DNA from: Phytoseiulus persimilis | Lineage: Eukaryota > Arthropoda > Arachnida > Mesostigmata > Phytoseiidae | Length of the DNA stretch: 64,000 nt | Direction: 5' to 3' | Assembly: GCA_037576195.1 (NCBI GenBank) | Contig: CM075103.1 | Span: forward strand, 27,550,723 to 27,614,722 | Shown: piece after piece, positions 1 through 15,957 of the stretch | How the letters are laid out: every line of letters begins with the position of its first letter | How positions within the stretch are numbered: the stretch's first letter is position 1 | Made by a program: the position numbers and the translations under genes | The notes under the pieces: generated by a model | The model's input: the letters and a program-made list of their open reading frames with translations, nothing else | Database searches by the model: none | Told to the model about the DNA's origin: nothing

Positions 1-4284
<4,284 letters not shown>

Positions 4285-4475
4285 CTTGCGTCAAGGAACC
4301 TCGACCGTAGGATCATGACGGCCTCGCAGGTACTCTGCTTGAGTTGGACTTGGATGGAGTTGAATTTCTTGTGGATTATCTGAACCATCCTCTCGATTTC
4401 CTTCTGAGTTATTGGGCGCGTTCGACTCTGCTCGCGCAGAAGATTCGTCACGTGGGTGGTGAACTCATTGCACGC
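4285..4475 (-). CDS. exd: extradenticle/Pbx internal exon: PBC-B domain
   Basis: This 191-bp internal exon encodes [20 protein letters not shown], then [18 protein letters not shown], then [18 protein letters not shown] and RSRFLDA, plus the first two bases of an Arg codon. It is the PBC-B domain, the most conserved part of Exd/PBX outside the homeodomain, and it lies directly before the homeodomain. The acceptor is TTCCAG before GCG TGC AAT; the donor is GTATGT after GACGCAAG. The frame joins exactly to the exon at 17302-17064 (phase 0 in) and to 1472-1337 (phase 2 out, AG+G = Arg). Length and borders agree with the equivalent PBX exon as I recall it. Small differences from the PBX sequences I remember are T in HVTNLL, TQ where PBX proteins have SP, N in KKFNSIQ, and V in SIQVQL. 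No stop or frame break is present, so the copy looks functional. Confidence 0.97.
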
Positions 4476-7400
4476 CTGGAACGAAAATTTCATCGACGTT
4501 AGCCTCATCTCTACCGGATCCTCAGAAATGATTTCCTGTATTATTCTCGCATCATGATCAAGAAGAAGTTTTCGCTCTGTGACCTGGTCTGCTTCGTTGT
4601 ACATCACAAAGTGCACAGAGTATGACAGAGTGCGTTATGACATGATAATTGTGTCTATCGTGAAAAACGTAGTAAAATGTGGAACAGTGCATGCCGGACG
4701 ACAGATAGTTCCAAACAGTTTCGTTGGCGTCGACAGGTATCGAGCGCAAGTGTGGCACTTGGTCGGAAGTTTTATGACACTCGACTCGGTAGGCTGATAG
4801 ACTCCTCCGAATCGTCGACAAGAGGGGCCCAGCAGAGAGGCAGAACTGAATGCCAGCAAGTTGGCAGGAAAGGGGAGGGGCGAGGAGGAAGCATAACGGA
4901 AGGATACATGTCGCTTGTGACCTCAAGAGATCCATTCCACTTTGGCCCTTTTGCTATTTCTTCGTCGCTCGTAGTAATGATGGCGAACAGGCGGCGTCGG
5001 CGGGCGCACGCCGGCGGGAAGATAGCGACTATTAGGATAGGTTCCTCACTCTTCTCCTCATCGTCGTCGTAGTAGTCGCCGCCGCCGCCGACCGGGCAGC
5101 CATCTACTCTTCTCGTCTACTCTCTACTATTAGCCTAAAATGGATCGCGCGCGCGCTTGCTTGCTGCCCGCCTGGGGCGAGTATTACTCCCGGCCCTGGC
5201 CGGCCAGTTTCCCCTCTTTTCCTCCTGCCAGCGAGCAGTTTCCTAGCAGCCCTCATTCTATCATTAAGTGACGACCGAACTCGAGGACCTCTTCCTCCGA
5301 GGCCCGACCGCCCGCCCCTCCGCGGACCCGCCCTGCCGACGGGCGATGGGGCCGCGAACAGAAGTGGCGCCCGATGCAGAGCTGAGGCTAGAACTTGACG
5401 CCGCGAGGCATCCGGAAATCTCTCAGCAGAGAAGCTGGGCAGCATAAACATTGAAACGAACCCTGTTCCCTGCCACCTGCCAGCATCAAACCACGCACTC
5501 TGCGACTCCTGTCTTGATTGAAACGGCGTCCTGGAGCTTGCCCGGAAGGTTCTGACGGGGATCGAACGACAGAACGCGCGGCCCTCGAGGAAGTTTTCCC
5601 GTGGAGGACCCCAGCGGTTGAGACGCGGGCACCGTTGCAATCCCGGATGAGTAACAACCAATATGAGGTCGCCGTGGCGAAATCCCAGTGTGTTTATTTT
5701 GCTCGCAAGAAAGAGGTTGTCGGCTGGGAGATGTATGCGACGACCTCCTTTTCAAGTTGTACCGGAGTAATCCCCTTGTCAGATAATTTTGGTTTTGGTC
5801 GAGAGCCAAGGAGGGAAACGGGAGCGAGGTTGCGGCGGCGAATACGAAGGAGACAAGAAACGCGGTCGGGGATTTAGTCGGGAGCTCTTTTGTTAATAGA
5901 AAACTGCATAGACCTTACGCGAATGAAATGAGAAGGAGATAGGGATTTACAGAACAGACGCGCAACGGCGAGGAAATCGAGTGAGTAACCAAGGAACCGG
6001 GTAGCTAACCGTATCGCAGGAGGGAGCAGGGGGCGGTTGTGACGAGAGGGGAGGGGAACGGTGTGGGAGGTGCTGCTGTCGCACGGCTAATATAACACAC
6101 CGCAAGCAAGGGAAGGTAGGTCCGGATCGCGCGGTGTTCGAGGTGAAGTCCCCAGCCAGGAGTACGAAGGAGGAGGAGGAGGTCAAGGCGGTGACGGTAA
6201 CGGCTGGTTTCGCTCTAGATCATCCTCGTGACTTTGGACAGAGGACATTACGACCACCTGGACACACACTTTCACGCACACACAAAGCCTACGAAGCGGG
6301 CGGCGCCCATGGACGTAAAGGCTCAGTGGCCAGTTATAGCAATATTCTCAGTCTCCTTCCGGGGAGGGGGCGAGCAATCGGCGGCTCCACCGCACAGCCT
6401 CATGGTTATATTTATTGTGACCAGTTGGAAGTAGTCAGTAGGGAGAGTTTATTAAACTCCTAAATTGTGCCGCGAGACTATCTGAGCAAGCTGACGACTT
6501 TTGGCCAGCACCTCGTGGGTGCGACTCATCGATGCGCGAGCGACAAAACACCGCGTTCGAATACCGGTTTCTCGGCTTGTTCATCATCAGCGAGCGGCAG
6601 AAAACAGGAACGTAGAAGCCGAAAGGGCGTAAGACACCGCCGCAGCTTGTCTCGGAACTACCGGCGGCGATACGTTCGGGTCGAAGGTGATCCGTCATTC
6701 TCCGTCTCGGGAATGTTAGTTCCAGACGGGAACTCATCGCGCGGAACCTCTCGGAGGCAAATAATCCGAGAGCGCGGTCAGCGGTGCATTTAGCAGTCTG
6801 GTCGACGAGCTATTCGCGATGACTGTATTTTCGCATCCCCCTCGTCGGCTGTGACTGATGCTGCTCTCAGTAGAAATGTTGTTATGAATGAAAGGAAGCT
6901 CCGCGATCCCAGGACGATGTGGAGCCTTCCCTCACTGCAGAGGACGATGATACCGCTCCTGCTGATGATGACGACGAGCATGATGATGGGCGAAAAGAGC
7001 GATGGCTGGCCACTAACAAACCTTCTACTCTTTCACTCGCGTGTGTTCTCATCGTCGTATGTTCTGCATGCACTCCTCTGGGATGTTGGAGGCGTTTTTG
7101 TTTCCGAGTTGCTCCTGCCGCCCGCGTGCCCAGTTTCCCGCAGCCCGGCGGCTGCTCGTCCGCGTGCTCGCCCGTTAGTCAGTCAGTCAAGCAGTCAGAG
7201 ATAAGACACAGACACACACAGCTTGGGAAATGAACGGCGAAACAAAACATTATACAGCTTGAAGCCACCTGCTCGTCCGCCACCTCGCCCGCGTGCTTTT
7301 CTCCGCTATCTCCGGTCGTTCCCTTGTTGTTGTTGCTGCTGCTGCTGGCGCCCACCTACAGCCAATCTCGTATTGGTTTTTGCAGCTGGCGTGATGCTTT

Positions 7401-9918
7401 CCAGCGACGTGTTCGCCTCCACCTACCGGAGAGCTAACGACCGGCCTACCGAGCGGCTATCCAACCGACGGACCAACCGACACGAGACATAAACCATGCC
7501 CAAGAACTGCCGCTCCGCGGTCGAAACTCGTCTCCAGCGCCTCCGAAACCGATTCCTTCCCCTGGCGTTCAAGGTGTTCCGAGCGCTCTTCCGACTGTTG
7601 CTCCGATGTCTGCGAAACAGATTTCCCCCGGCCGTGAAGTCTGAAAAGACGGAGGGTTCGGGCCCAGTGCTCTGGAAAGCGAGCTCGGCGTCTTCTCCGC
7701 AGCCGGGCGAGCTATTTCGCGACCACAGCAACCGGGATATGGGGGGAGCAATCGAACACGGTTTCGACACGGGGACTCTCGTGGTCGCATTTCGTCCCAC
7801 TACTTTACGGCGCGGATCTGCATTGCAACTGCCCCCAGAAGGGCAGTCGCGCAGTCGATGGCGACGGCACCAGTAGCCCGATAGCAACAGCGAGCCAGCC
7901 GCGCTGGCGACCACCAGTGGCGAAGGAAAATTCAGCAACAAACGGACTTTCGTTTTATTGTCCTTCCCCCCACTCCTTCCCGGGCTCGCCCGCAGGAAAA
8001 AACCTCCACTGATTTCAATTGGCGTTGAAAGCGAGACGGGTGGCAGCGGCGGGGATGTCGTTATGTTCTCAAATGCCCACTACAATAAAAATAACTTATA
8101 GCCATCCCACACACTCACGGACAAACGGACGAATCTATCCTACTTCGTCGGGTCCTTTATGCTGTATTGTTGGGGTGGGTGCTCCGGAGAGAGGAGAGAA
8201 GGGTCCCCGTCCTGCTCGCTCCCGATGCTAGGTCGAATATCGTTCGCTGGTTTGAGGCGTTTTCGAATCACAGCCGAAATTCGATCAGCTAAATTGGACC
8301 CCGCAACAGGTTTTTCATCAATCCGAGGGCGACGTCGGCGCTGTCGTTGCCCTCCCTGCCGGCACGACACCAGGACTGCAACGGGGACTGAAGACCTGAC
8401 TGGGAACAGGTTCCGCTGTCGGTGGTCGACGCGTGGCAGGCAGGACAGCGGATCCGTCGTCGCAGGACCTGAGCCAGATTTTGCGGGAAAGCAAGGAGTC
8501 CATCGTGACCGAATCGAACTAAGACGGAACCCGACTTGAACCCGGCTCGCGACGAGAGCCGCGGTGGCGGGGAATTCCTTGTCAGCGGCAAGCTGGGCGA
8601 GCCGAGAGTGCCGACGACGACGACGACGCCCACCAAGCGAGCGGCAAACCAACACCGGGTTCAGGAGGGGACCCTCAGTTGCTCCTGACTGTTTCCTTGC
8701 TCGAATGCCGTCGCCGCCTTTCATTCCTTTGGATCTTTGCCGGTAACTAAACAAAGGAATTGGCTGTATGCGACAAAGGAACATCCAAGACAAAAGGTCA
8801 CACATGCACAATAGACTACGGTTAGGCGTACCCGAACGACGTGTCCTTAATATTATCTCTAGACGCTGCTCGGCTCACCCGCCCGGTCACTGCGCAGCCG
8901 TCGAAGATTATCTCGGCGAAGAGTCAGAGACACCATGCGACTCTGGTCCCCTGCTCAATCTTTTGCCCCGGCAGCAGCAGCCCTCCCTTCCCCCTCGTTC
9001 CACCCCGCAGCACCCTACAGGTCACCAGGAGTCGGAGGGCAGAGCGGAGAGAAGTGCAAAAAAAGACAATTGCTAAATGGATGTCCGATAATCTCTGTGT
9101 CGTTCGGAAGAGCAACCAATGGCAAGGAGTTGGCGCTGATCTACCGATCGCTTCATCGTCGGTTGGCAGGCTCGTGGCAGCGGTGGATCGAGGCGAAGTC
9201 TTACCACGTGGGCGCACCGGCCCGCTATCGCCGACCAGGGGACGCAGACGGGAGACAACCGAAAGGAGGAGAAGGGTTGCATTCATCGTGGAGGGTAAAC
9301 AAAAGCCTTCGATATATGAGCGACGAGATAACAGGATAATGCACAGTAGACAGATGAAGCCCTATTATTAAGCGCAACTTAACCCTGCCGAGCCAGCCAT
9401 GGAAGAAGGAGCCCGGAACCAGAGATAGCTAAGCACGGCTCGAGTCCCTCCGCCCTGTCGCAGCCTCGCCCAGAACAACGGACCGAGAATCGTCTACAAT
9501 GCTCTCCGACGACACGGCGCTCTCGAATAGAGCCCAACGAGTTTTTTTCCTCCTCCTCCTCCTTTTCCCCGCACCCAACAATGCGTGATTAAAAGCCTAG
9601 CATGGAATTCGCATCTACCGAACAAGGGATCCGGCCGGGATCGCGGGAACGAAAATTGGATCTATTTATCCGCGCGCAGACCTGAGGGCGGGACCTCGAC
9701 TACAACGCGCAAAGCAGCGAACACGGGAACCTTTTCATCACCGTCCGCCGGCAGATTCGGATTGGAGTCGGAAATCAAAAAAATCGAACGAATCGGAGCT
9801 GCCTCGAACGCGAATAGAGTGAAGCCGTTTCATCGTCTCTCGTGGCTTTGAGGCTCTCCGAGAAAAAACAGGGACCACAAGAGTCCATGGAGTGCGCTGA
9901 CTCTCGGACCAGACTCGA

Positions 9919-9931
9919 GGGGGGGGGGGGG
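9919..9931. repeat. G13 homopolymer
   Basis: Thirteen uninterrupted G residues in the large exd intron. A similar C13 run is at 12186-12198 and a G14 run at 56030-56043. Such runs are prone to length error in assemblies. Confidence 0.95.
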
Positions 9932-12185
9932 CGGCGTCGTCGTTGGGTGAATTTAGTTGAAATCGAGAGAGGGAGAAACTGAAGATTAGATGTGGACACC
10001 GAGCAACCCTTCTTCGCCGTGATCTCCTCCTCTCGTTGAGTAGCGTCTTGGCCGTGGTGTCGCTCACTTGGCAGCTTGTTCCATCACTGGATAGGGCTCC
10101 CGTTTCGCTGCCAGCGCGCTCAGTCTTCACACCAGCCACCGCGAAGTCGACCAGGCGACCATGGAGTGAAGTTATTCGGCGAGCAGCAAGTTATCCATCT
10201 AGTGAGTTATCCAATCGGCCGAACGAAAAGATGAGAAGAGAGGAAACTTTAATAACGATGGCTGCCGGAGCCAGTGGGGTCGTTGTTCCTCTCGCAGCCT
10301 TGAAGACTAACGAAGCGATATCTCCAATAGCCGAGAGCCGCCGCTGAATCATGGTCGCTCGTTTTTTACTCCCCACTTCTTGACCACTGTCCAGTCATCA
10401 TTAGCGTCGGTCGTCCTCGTCACCCTTGTTGTTATGGCTGAACGACTCAAAGGAGTCGCAAAGTGAGAAAGAACTTAGTGGAGCGTACACTCAGGAGAAC
10501 AACGAACGAGTCTCACTGACTGACCAACGGAGCTTACAGGCGGCGACCACCACCGCCGACATCACCCCATAAATACGCCGTCCTCACTCGATCCCCCATT
10601 CTCCCATCTCGAATCTTTTCTTTTTGCAACAGCAGCGGCATCGAAAGACGATGGCCAATGGTCACCACTGACTCAACTCGCCTGCTCACGAAAGGTCTCA
10701 AGGCCTGACAATCGATGACCGGGCAGCTCGAGTAGCGGACTCGATCAGAGCGGAGTGAATGCACCGGACAGAATGGATGGAGCACTGGATGAGGTTCTGT
10801 GCAAGAAGACACTCGCAACGACTCCCTCAGCAGCAGCTGCACGAGCTCGTCCAAGTGAGCGGCAACTCCGATCACTGTCGTTGTTCCTTCATTTTTCCTC
10901 GTTTCAAGTCTTGACACATGGTTATTGTGCATTCTCAACATTTGGAGAGGGGATTTCCAGAAAATCGAGCTATAACGGGAACGAGGGTAGAGGAGAGCGA
11001 GGGACTGGTCCACAATACACCCGAAATTCCACCGAAAGAGCATCGAAACCGCTTTCCATTGGCGACAGTCGGCGAAAAAGCAGACAACGTCACGAGGAGG
11101 ACGAAAGAGAGGAGGCGTCGAGCGGCTTCGAGGAACTGATCAGGAGGAGGAAAACAAACCAAAGAATAACAAGGGAACTGCAAACGAGCGGCTGTCGGAG
11201 CAAGGGACAACTTCCTCACAGGGGCAAGAAAGAGACTGGAGAAGAGGAGGAACGGAGATACACGAGGCGAACAAGGATTTACAAAGGAGTCAAGTGGTTA
11301 TCAGAGACGTGAGCAGACTCCGCTCTGCACACTCAATGCTCAAAAGGAAAGGAGAACGAACATACACCGACAATGCAAAAAGGCACTTCGATCCCAGTCG
11401 ATTGTTCGACAAGCCACGCCGATTCCCGCGTGGGCTCAGGATATTTTTCCACTCATCCACCTATTTTATACTCTTCCATATTTGTTGTCCTGTTTCCTTT
11501 GCTCCCTCTTTGACGCTACCGCAAGGACCCGCCAAAGCCTCGAGGATCAAGGCGCTACACATGCGGCGTTCACCCTTGGTGTAAACTACGTTCAGCCTCT
11601 CTTTCCACCTCCAGACTCACACAAACTGCATCGCGAGACTTCTATTGGCACCGCGATAATTGCGGCAGACTCCCTGTTATGAAACAGATCACGCTCCTAA
11701 TATTGTCGACGGCGACATCCTCGTCGGTCAGTCGCTCTATACTGAGCCTCGGGATAAGCCGCCACCGCCGGCGTCGTCCTCATCGTTTCGGCGACGGTCG
11801 GTGATACAGTTAGGGCGCGGAGAACATCGACTTGTCGGCGAATTCTCGCGTAACAGCCTCCGTGACTGCAGTGGGCCGGCCCTAGGACGAAGAAACAACG
11901 TGGCTAGATACAACGGCGCATCCCCACACGTCCACCTCGCCTCTACCGAGAGTTCCGAACGATTCAGGGTTTGGGCTTGCAGCCAAGAGAATCCGCCAGA
12001 GCGCAGGCTATCTCCGACCCGCTATCTCGACATCCTCGTTTTCTATCTGTATCTCCCTCATGATGCTCAGTTCCGGTTGCGTCAGTGTTTCCGGTCAGCA
12101 CCGATTCTTCCCGAATCGTCGTTCTTCTGAGACTAACCCTGCCCCTGCATCCTGTTCACTGCATGGCTGCTCGTCGTCGTCTCCT

Positions 12186-12198
12186 CCCCCCCCCCCCC
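12186..12198. repeat. C13 homopolymer
   Basis: Thirteen uninterrupted C residues preceded by CTCCT, equivalent to a G-run on the minus, transcribed strand of the exd intron. Confidence 0.95.
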
Positions 12199-13465
12199 GT
12201 CGGATGCATTAAGTCTGAATTAGCAACGAAAGGATGATGACTCTCTTGTTGAGAGCGCGGCTCTCTGGCCGGCCAGCGGAGCAGCCATCGCCCATCACGG
12301 GGATGTTATGACGCCGATCATGCGGAACAGCATCTTAAAACAACGACGGCAGCAGCCACAATAACAACGGGGAAGGGAACGTGGGCCCGCGGACCTTGCA
12401 CGTCGTAAAAGAAGAACTTGCGTCACGGAATCCCGCCGGCGGCCCGCACCCTCCTCCAATGGAGCGGCGGCCAGTGCTTATTCGTTATGACTGTTCCCAG
12501 TAACTCGTTCCACCCCCCGGCGCTGCGCCACTTCCAATTCGTTCCTCCCCATCGGACGAACGATACTCCCTCCTCATCCGAGACACTCGAAGAAGAAAAA
12601 GGAAGCATAGAGGGCTATTACCAGAAATGGGCCAGTAATAACCGCGGAAGAAGTTTCTGCTGCTTGCTCCGTCCGCCGCCGATCATAGGACCGCTCAATG
12701 CACCCCCGGGCGCCCGCCTCCCCCGCCGGCCAACACTGCTCCTCTCGCGACCGACCGGACGGGCCGCCAGCAGCTAAGAACAAAGGTAATTGCAAACAAG
12801 CTGCACTCGACAATAAATAGCAGCAGCGCAGTGGCACGATGCAGGAATCTATCGAGCGACGAACGAACGTCATCGCTGCGGGCGCGCCAGATCTATCCCC
12901 GGATTCCTCACGAACGCGGATAGTTCCTCGATTCGAGCTCATGAGCAATCGTCGGCCATGATTCGGTGGGGGGCTGAAACTCTCGGTAGAGCCCGGTTCG
13001 TGGTGGAACCTGGAGGAGCCAGCAACGGACCGTCGGAATCGGTGAGCACGTGGCATTCGCGGATGAATGGGAAGGAGGAGCAGGAGCTCGGAAAGTGCGA
13101 AATTCAAAAGAGTGAGAGAGAATATGTCATCCGCCGCTCGGGCAGAGTTTCTTCCCGCTTCGACTGATGCTATTACTCGACTCAGTTGCGCGTGTAACAT
13201 CGACTTCTTCGCCTCGACCGAGTCGTCGACACGTTCGTTCGCTCGCTTCGAGTGAGACGACAATCTGCTCTTTTTGCCCTCTCGCTAGCCCTCCCGGCTT
13301 GAGGAAACGAAAAATGGCCCTAAATTATAAGTGTTTAACGCTCTGTTCGGCGAAGACTAGTAGAGGCGTCCGCTACCAGGTCTTTCGGCAAAGCAAGCGG
13401 GACCGAGACTAAGATTGAAAGCGGCGCCGAAAGCGACACCTCATTTGTTATGTACTAAACACTGC

Positions 13466-13491
13466 ACATTATCTTATCACCGATAGATAAC
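13466..13491. promoter_or_regulatory. Group of four GATA-type motifs
   Basis: Over about 25 bp there are two TTATC (GATAA on the other strand), then CGATAG and AGATAA. Two motifs point one way and two the other, giving a loose inverted arrangement. Clustered GATA sites are typical of enhancers bound by GATA zinc-finger factors. Function here is inferred from motif spacing only. Confidence 0.3.
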
Positions 13492-14519
13492 CGTCGGACG
13501 CCGCCGATGCGTTCGCGGTACGATTCGAGCGAATAAATCTGCGTCAAACCGAGACGCTGCGCTCGGTAATTTCATTCCGGCTCCTGACGTCGTTCCCGGA
13601 TCGTCGGTCCCGGAAAACGATACTGAGAGGGCGGGGAGGCAAGGACATCCACGCGGCGAGGATGAAGGATACCGGCTCAGCGAGTAACTCGAGAGATTGG
13701 TGGCCGAACCGCGGCCCGTGAGGAGGGGTGGACGGGGTCAAGGACACAGACCATCGTGAGTCACAGCGTCGAGCGGGAAGCCGATGTTCACATGGGGCGG
13801 TCAACTGGCCGGACTAGCAGATAGGTGGGAAAAGATCGCCACCCCGAGATACTCGTACACGAAACCTTCTCCACTCGATCGCCAACTTTCAACGCATCCC
13901 GCATAGCTATATGGAACACGAGCATATTTGGCAGAAGAAATCAGTCGAATGCCGCGCCGACTCGATCCACTCGAGTTCGAACCCTCACGCGGCTGTTCCG
14001 ATTTCTCCCGGCCTGCGCGCGCAACCAGGAACTCCAAACCGAGATCCCGACCAATGAACTGACGTTCCGATACCTCAATCGCTACCGAAGGAGTTTCGCT
14101 GACGCTCGGCAACCCCGAACGGGAGTAGAAAGTTGATTCGCGCGCCGAAGTCGCCGCTGGGGAGGCTGAATCCGGCAGCGACTCGCATCTAACGGTACCA
14201 CTGAAACCACAGAGATACCGTCTCCGATCGATCGATCTACCAGCAGGCCGACGAATCTGCATGATACCACTATTAGCGTCGCGATGGTCACCATGATACG
14301 CTCGAACGTTTCTCGAGCGGTTTGATCTGTTTGAGACCGTCACCCTTTGTCGAACTCTCGATGGCCCCCGCCGCCGGCATGGACTGCGGGCGAGTGTGCG
14401 ACTGTGTGACTAAGTGAGTGTCGGCTGTGCGAGTTAGAGATAGGGAACCCGGTGCGTGTCCGTTCGGGAAACGAGCGGCTACACAAAACGATATCGACGC
14501 ACAACCTAATCGAGATCTC

Positions 14520-14527
14520 ATGCAAAT
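14520..14527 (+). promoter_or_regulatory. Octamer motif ATGCAAAT
   Basis: This is a perfect octamer preceded by CTC. The copy at 879-886 is also preceded by TCTC, so both share TCTCATGCAAAT. POU-domain factors bind this sequence. Two copies within exd introns are suggestive, but occasional chance matches are expected in a window this long. Confidence 0.25.
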
Positions 14528-14669
14528 CGCCTCCTCAAAGCTGGATCACAGTTGGATCGGCGGGCTCCGCGTCTCGCTGACTTGCCGGCGGACAATCGTC
14601 CAGCGCCGGTTTTTTCCGCCGACGGAGTTTTCCCTCGGCCGAGCGAGGCGCGCCCCGCATCCACCCGAA

Positions 14670-14690
14670 GATATCGTGCGGCACGATATC
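14670..14690. repeat. Perfect 21-bp palindrome (10-bp arms, 1-bp centre)
   Basis: GATATCGTGC and its exact complement GCACGATATC are separated by one G. This could be a dimeric protein-binding site or a chance match. There is no neighbouring gene that would explain an operator, and no terminal duplication that would mark a transposon end. Confidence 0.5.
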
Positions 14691-15339
14691 GTTCACCGGG
14701 GCTTCGCCATTCTGAGTGCATTGTCTCCACTCTAGCTCCAGGGGAGTCTTAGGACAAATTTTCACTGTTCCTCGCTGAGAGCCCCGAGCAGGGCCGTCGG
14801 TAATGTCGCAGCCGCTTTCAAGGGCGACAACGTTCTTATAGATGCTTTCGGCGGCCGCCGCTGTTGTTGTTGGTGGCGGCGGTAGTGTTCGCCGAGATGC
14901 GGCTGCATACTACTCAGCTCCGGTCCCCATCCACTCCGCAGCCGCCCCCTCCTTCTCCCTCCCGGAGCAGCAAGGCCCGATGCATCCCCCTCTCATAGTA
15001 CCCGTAAAGTGGCGAGCGAACGCTTCGAAGAGGAGAAGCGCAAACTTTGCTTTTCTCGTAGAACAAGCTTTCGGGAGTTGACTCGACTCGACAAGGCTTA
15101 GTATGGGTATGTTCGTGTGCGTGTGTCAGTCTGGCTGTCTATGTACGCGCTGTTACGGGGGTGGCGGCGGCGGCGGCACGAACTGCACTGGCAACTGCGT
15201 GCAGCAAACGCACGATGGCTGAGGAGGCCGACTGCCCCTCGCTGTTGTCTTTTCTGACAGTTCCCTCTTGCAACCAACCGGAGGGACGGGCGGACAGACG
15301 CAGGACGACGTCACTTCATCCACGACAGCGTCAACTGCC

Positions 15340-15420
15340 CCGTTTCGTCTAGGAGTCTTGTCGCCCGGGATCGAACCCCACGAGCCTCCGTTACGCTTAT
15401 CGCCCACAACTACCACTCGC
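15340..15420 (-). mobile_element. tRNA-like A-box/B-box pair, possible SINE head
   Basis: On the minus strand the sequence contains an A-box-like TGGTAGTTGTGG (around 15415-15404) and, about 40 bp on, a perfect B-box GGTTCGATCCC (15377-15367). Spacing fits an internal RNA polymerase III promoter. It is not an intact tRNA gene: the T-stem pairs poorly and the acceptor arms do not pair. A degenerate tRNA-derived SINE head is the likeliest reading. I could not define its tail or target-site duplications. Confidence 0.3.
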
Positions 15421-15906
15421 ATGCAGACGAATCGGTGCCGGAGTTCCCGGAGAACCGTCGTTCATTCCGATGATGAACGGCTGATGACATCGTATAGGAT
15501 TCTGGGAATGGAGCCTGCTCCTCCATGCTCCCGGTTCTCGAAAACCTGGGAGATACCTTGACAGCCTCGATTATCAAAGAGATTGACACTCGATTCTGTC
15601 CGGATAGAATCTACGAAGAATCATGTTTTCGATACTTCTATGACGAAGTGATCTCTTGGCGGCGAAATATATCGCGAGCCTGTAGGAGTCGTCTGATTCC
15701 ATCGTTTGGAAAACCGTGGATTAATGACGGTCGAGTCGGTAATCGACGATGCGACGTCTGAGGAGAACGACGGAAGCTCCCCATGAGCAGCTGGGCTCAA
15801 CACGGGACCCGGTCGTCCGGGGAGTCGACCGAATCACCAACCCGGGCCCGGGGCAAAGACACGGCACGGATGCCTTTTCTTGCTTCAGTCGCAAGGCTGG
15901 CTCGTG

Positions 15907-15921
15907 GGTTGGTTGGTTGGT

Positions 15922-15950
<29 letters not shown>
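15907..15950. repeat. Microsatellite (GGTT)4(GGCT)7
   Basis: Eleven tetranucleotide units cover 44 bp, with a clean switch from GGTT to GGCT after the fourth unit. It makes Trp/Leu/Ala/Gly-rich peptides in the plus-strand frames; these should not be mistaken for protein repeats. Confidence 0.95.

Positions 15951-15957
<7 letters not shown>

Noticed and set aside
5540-5580. GTTCGATCCCC on the minus strand as a tRNA B-box
   Set aside because: The T-stem does not pair and no A-box lies at a suitable distance.
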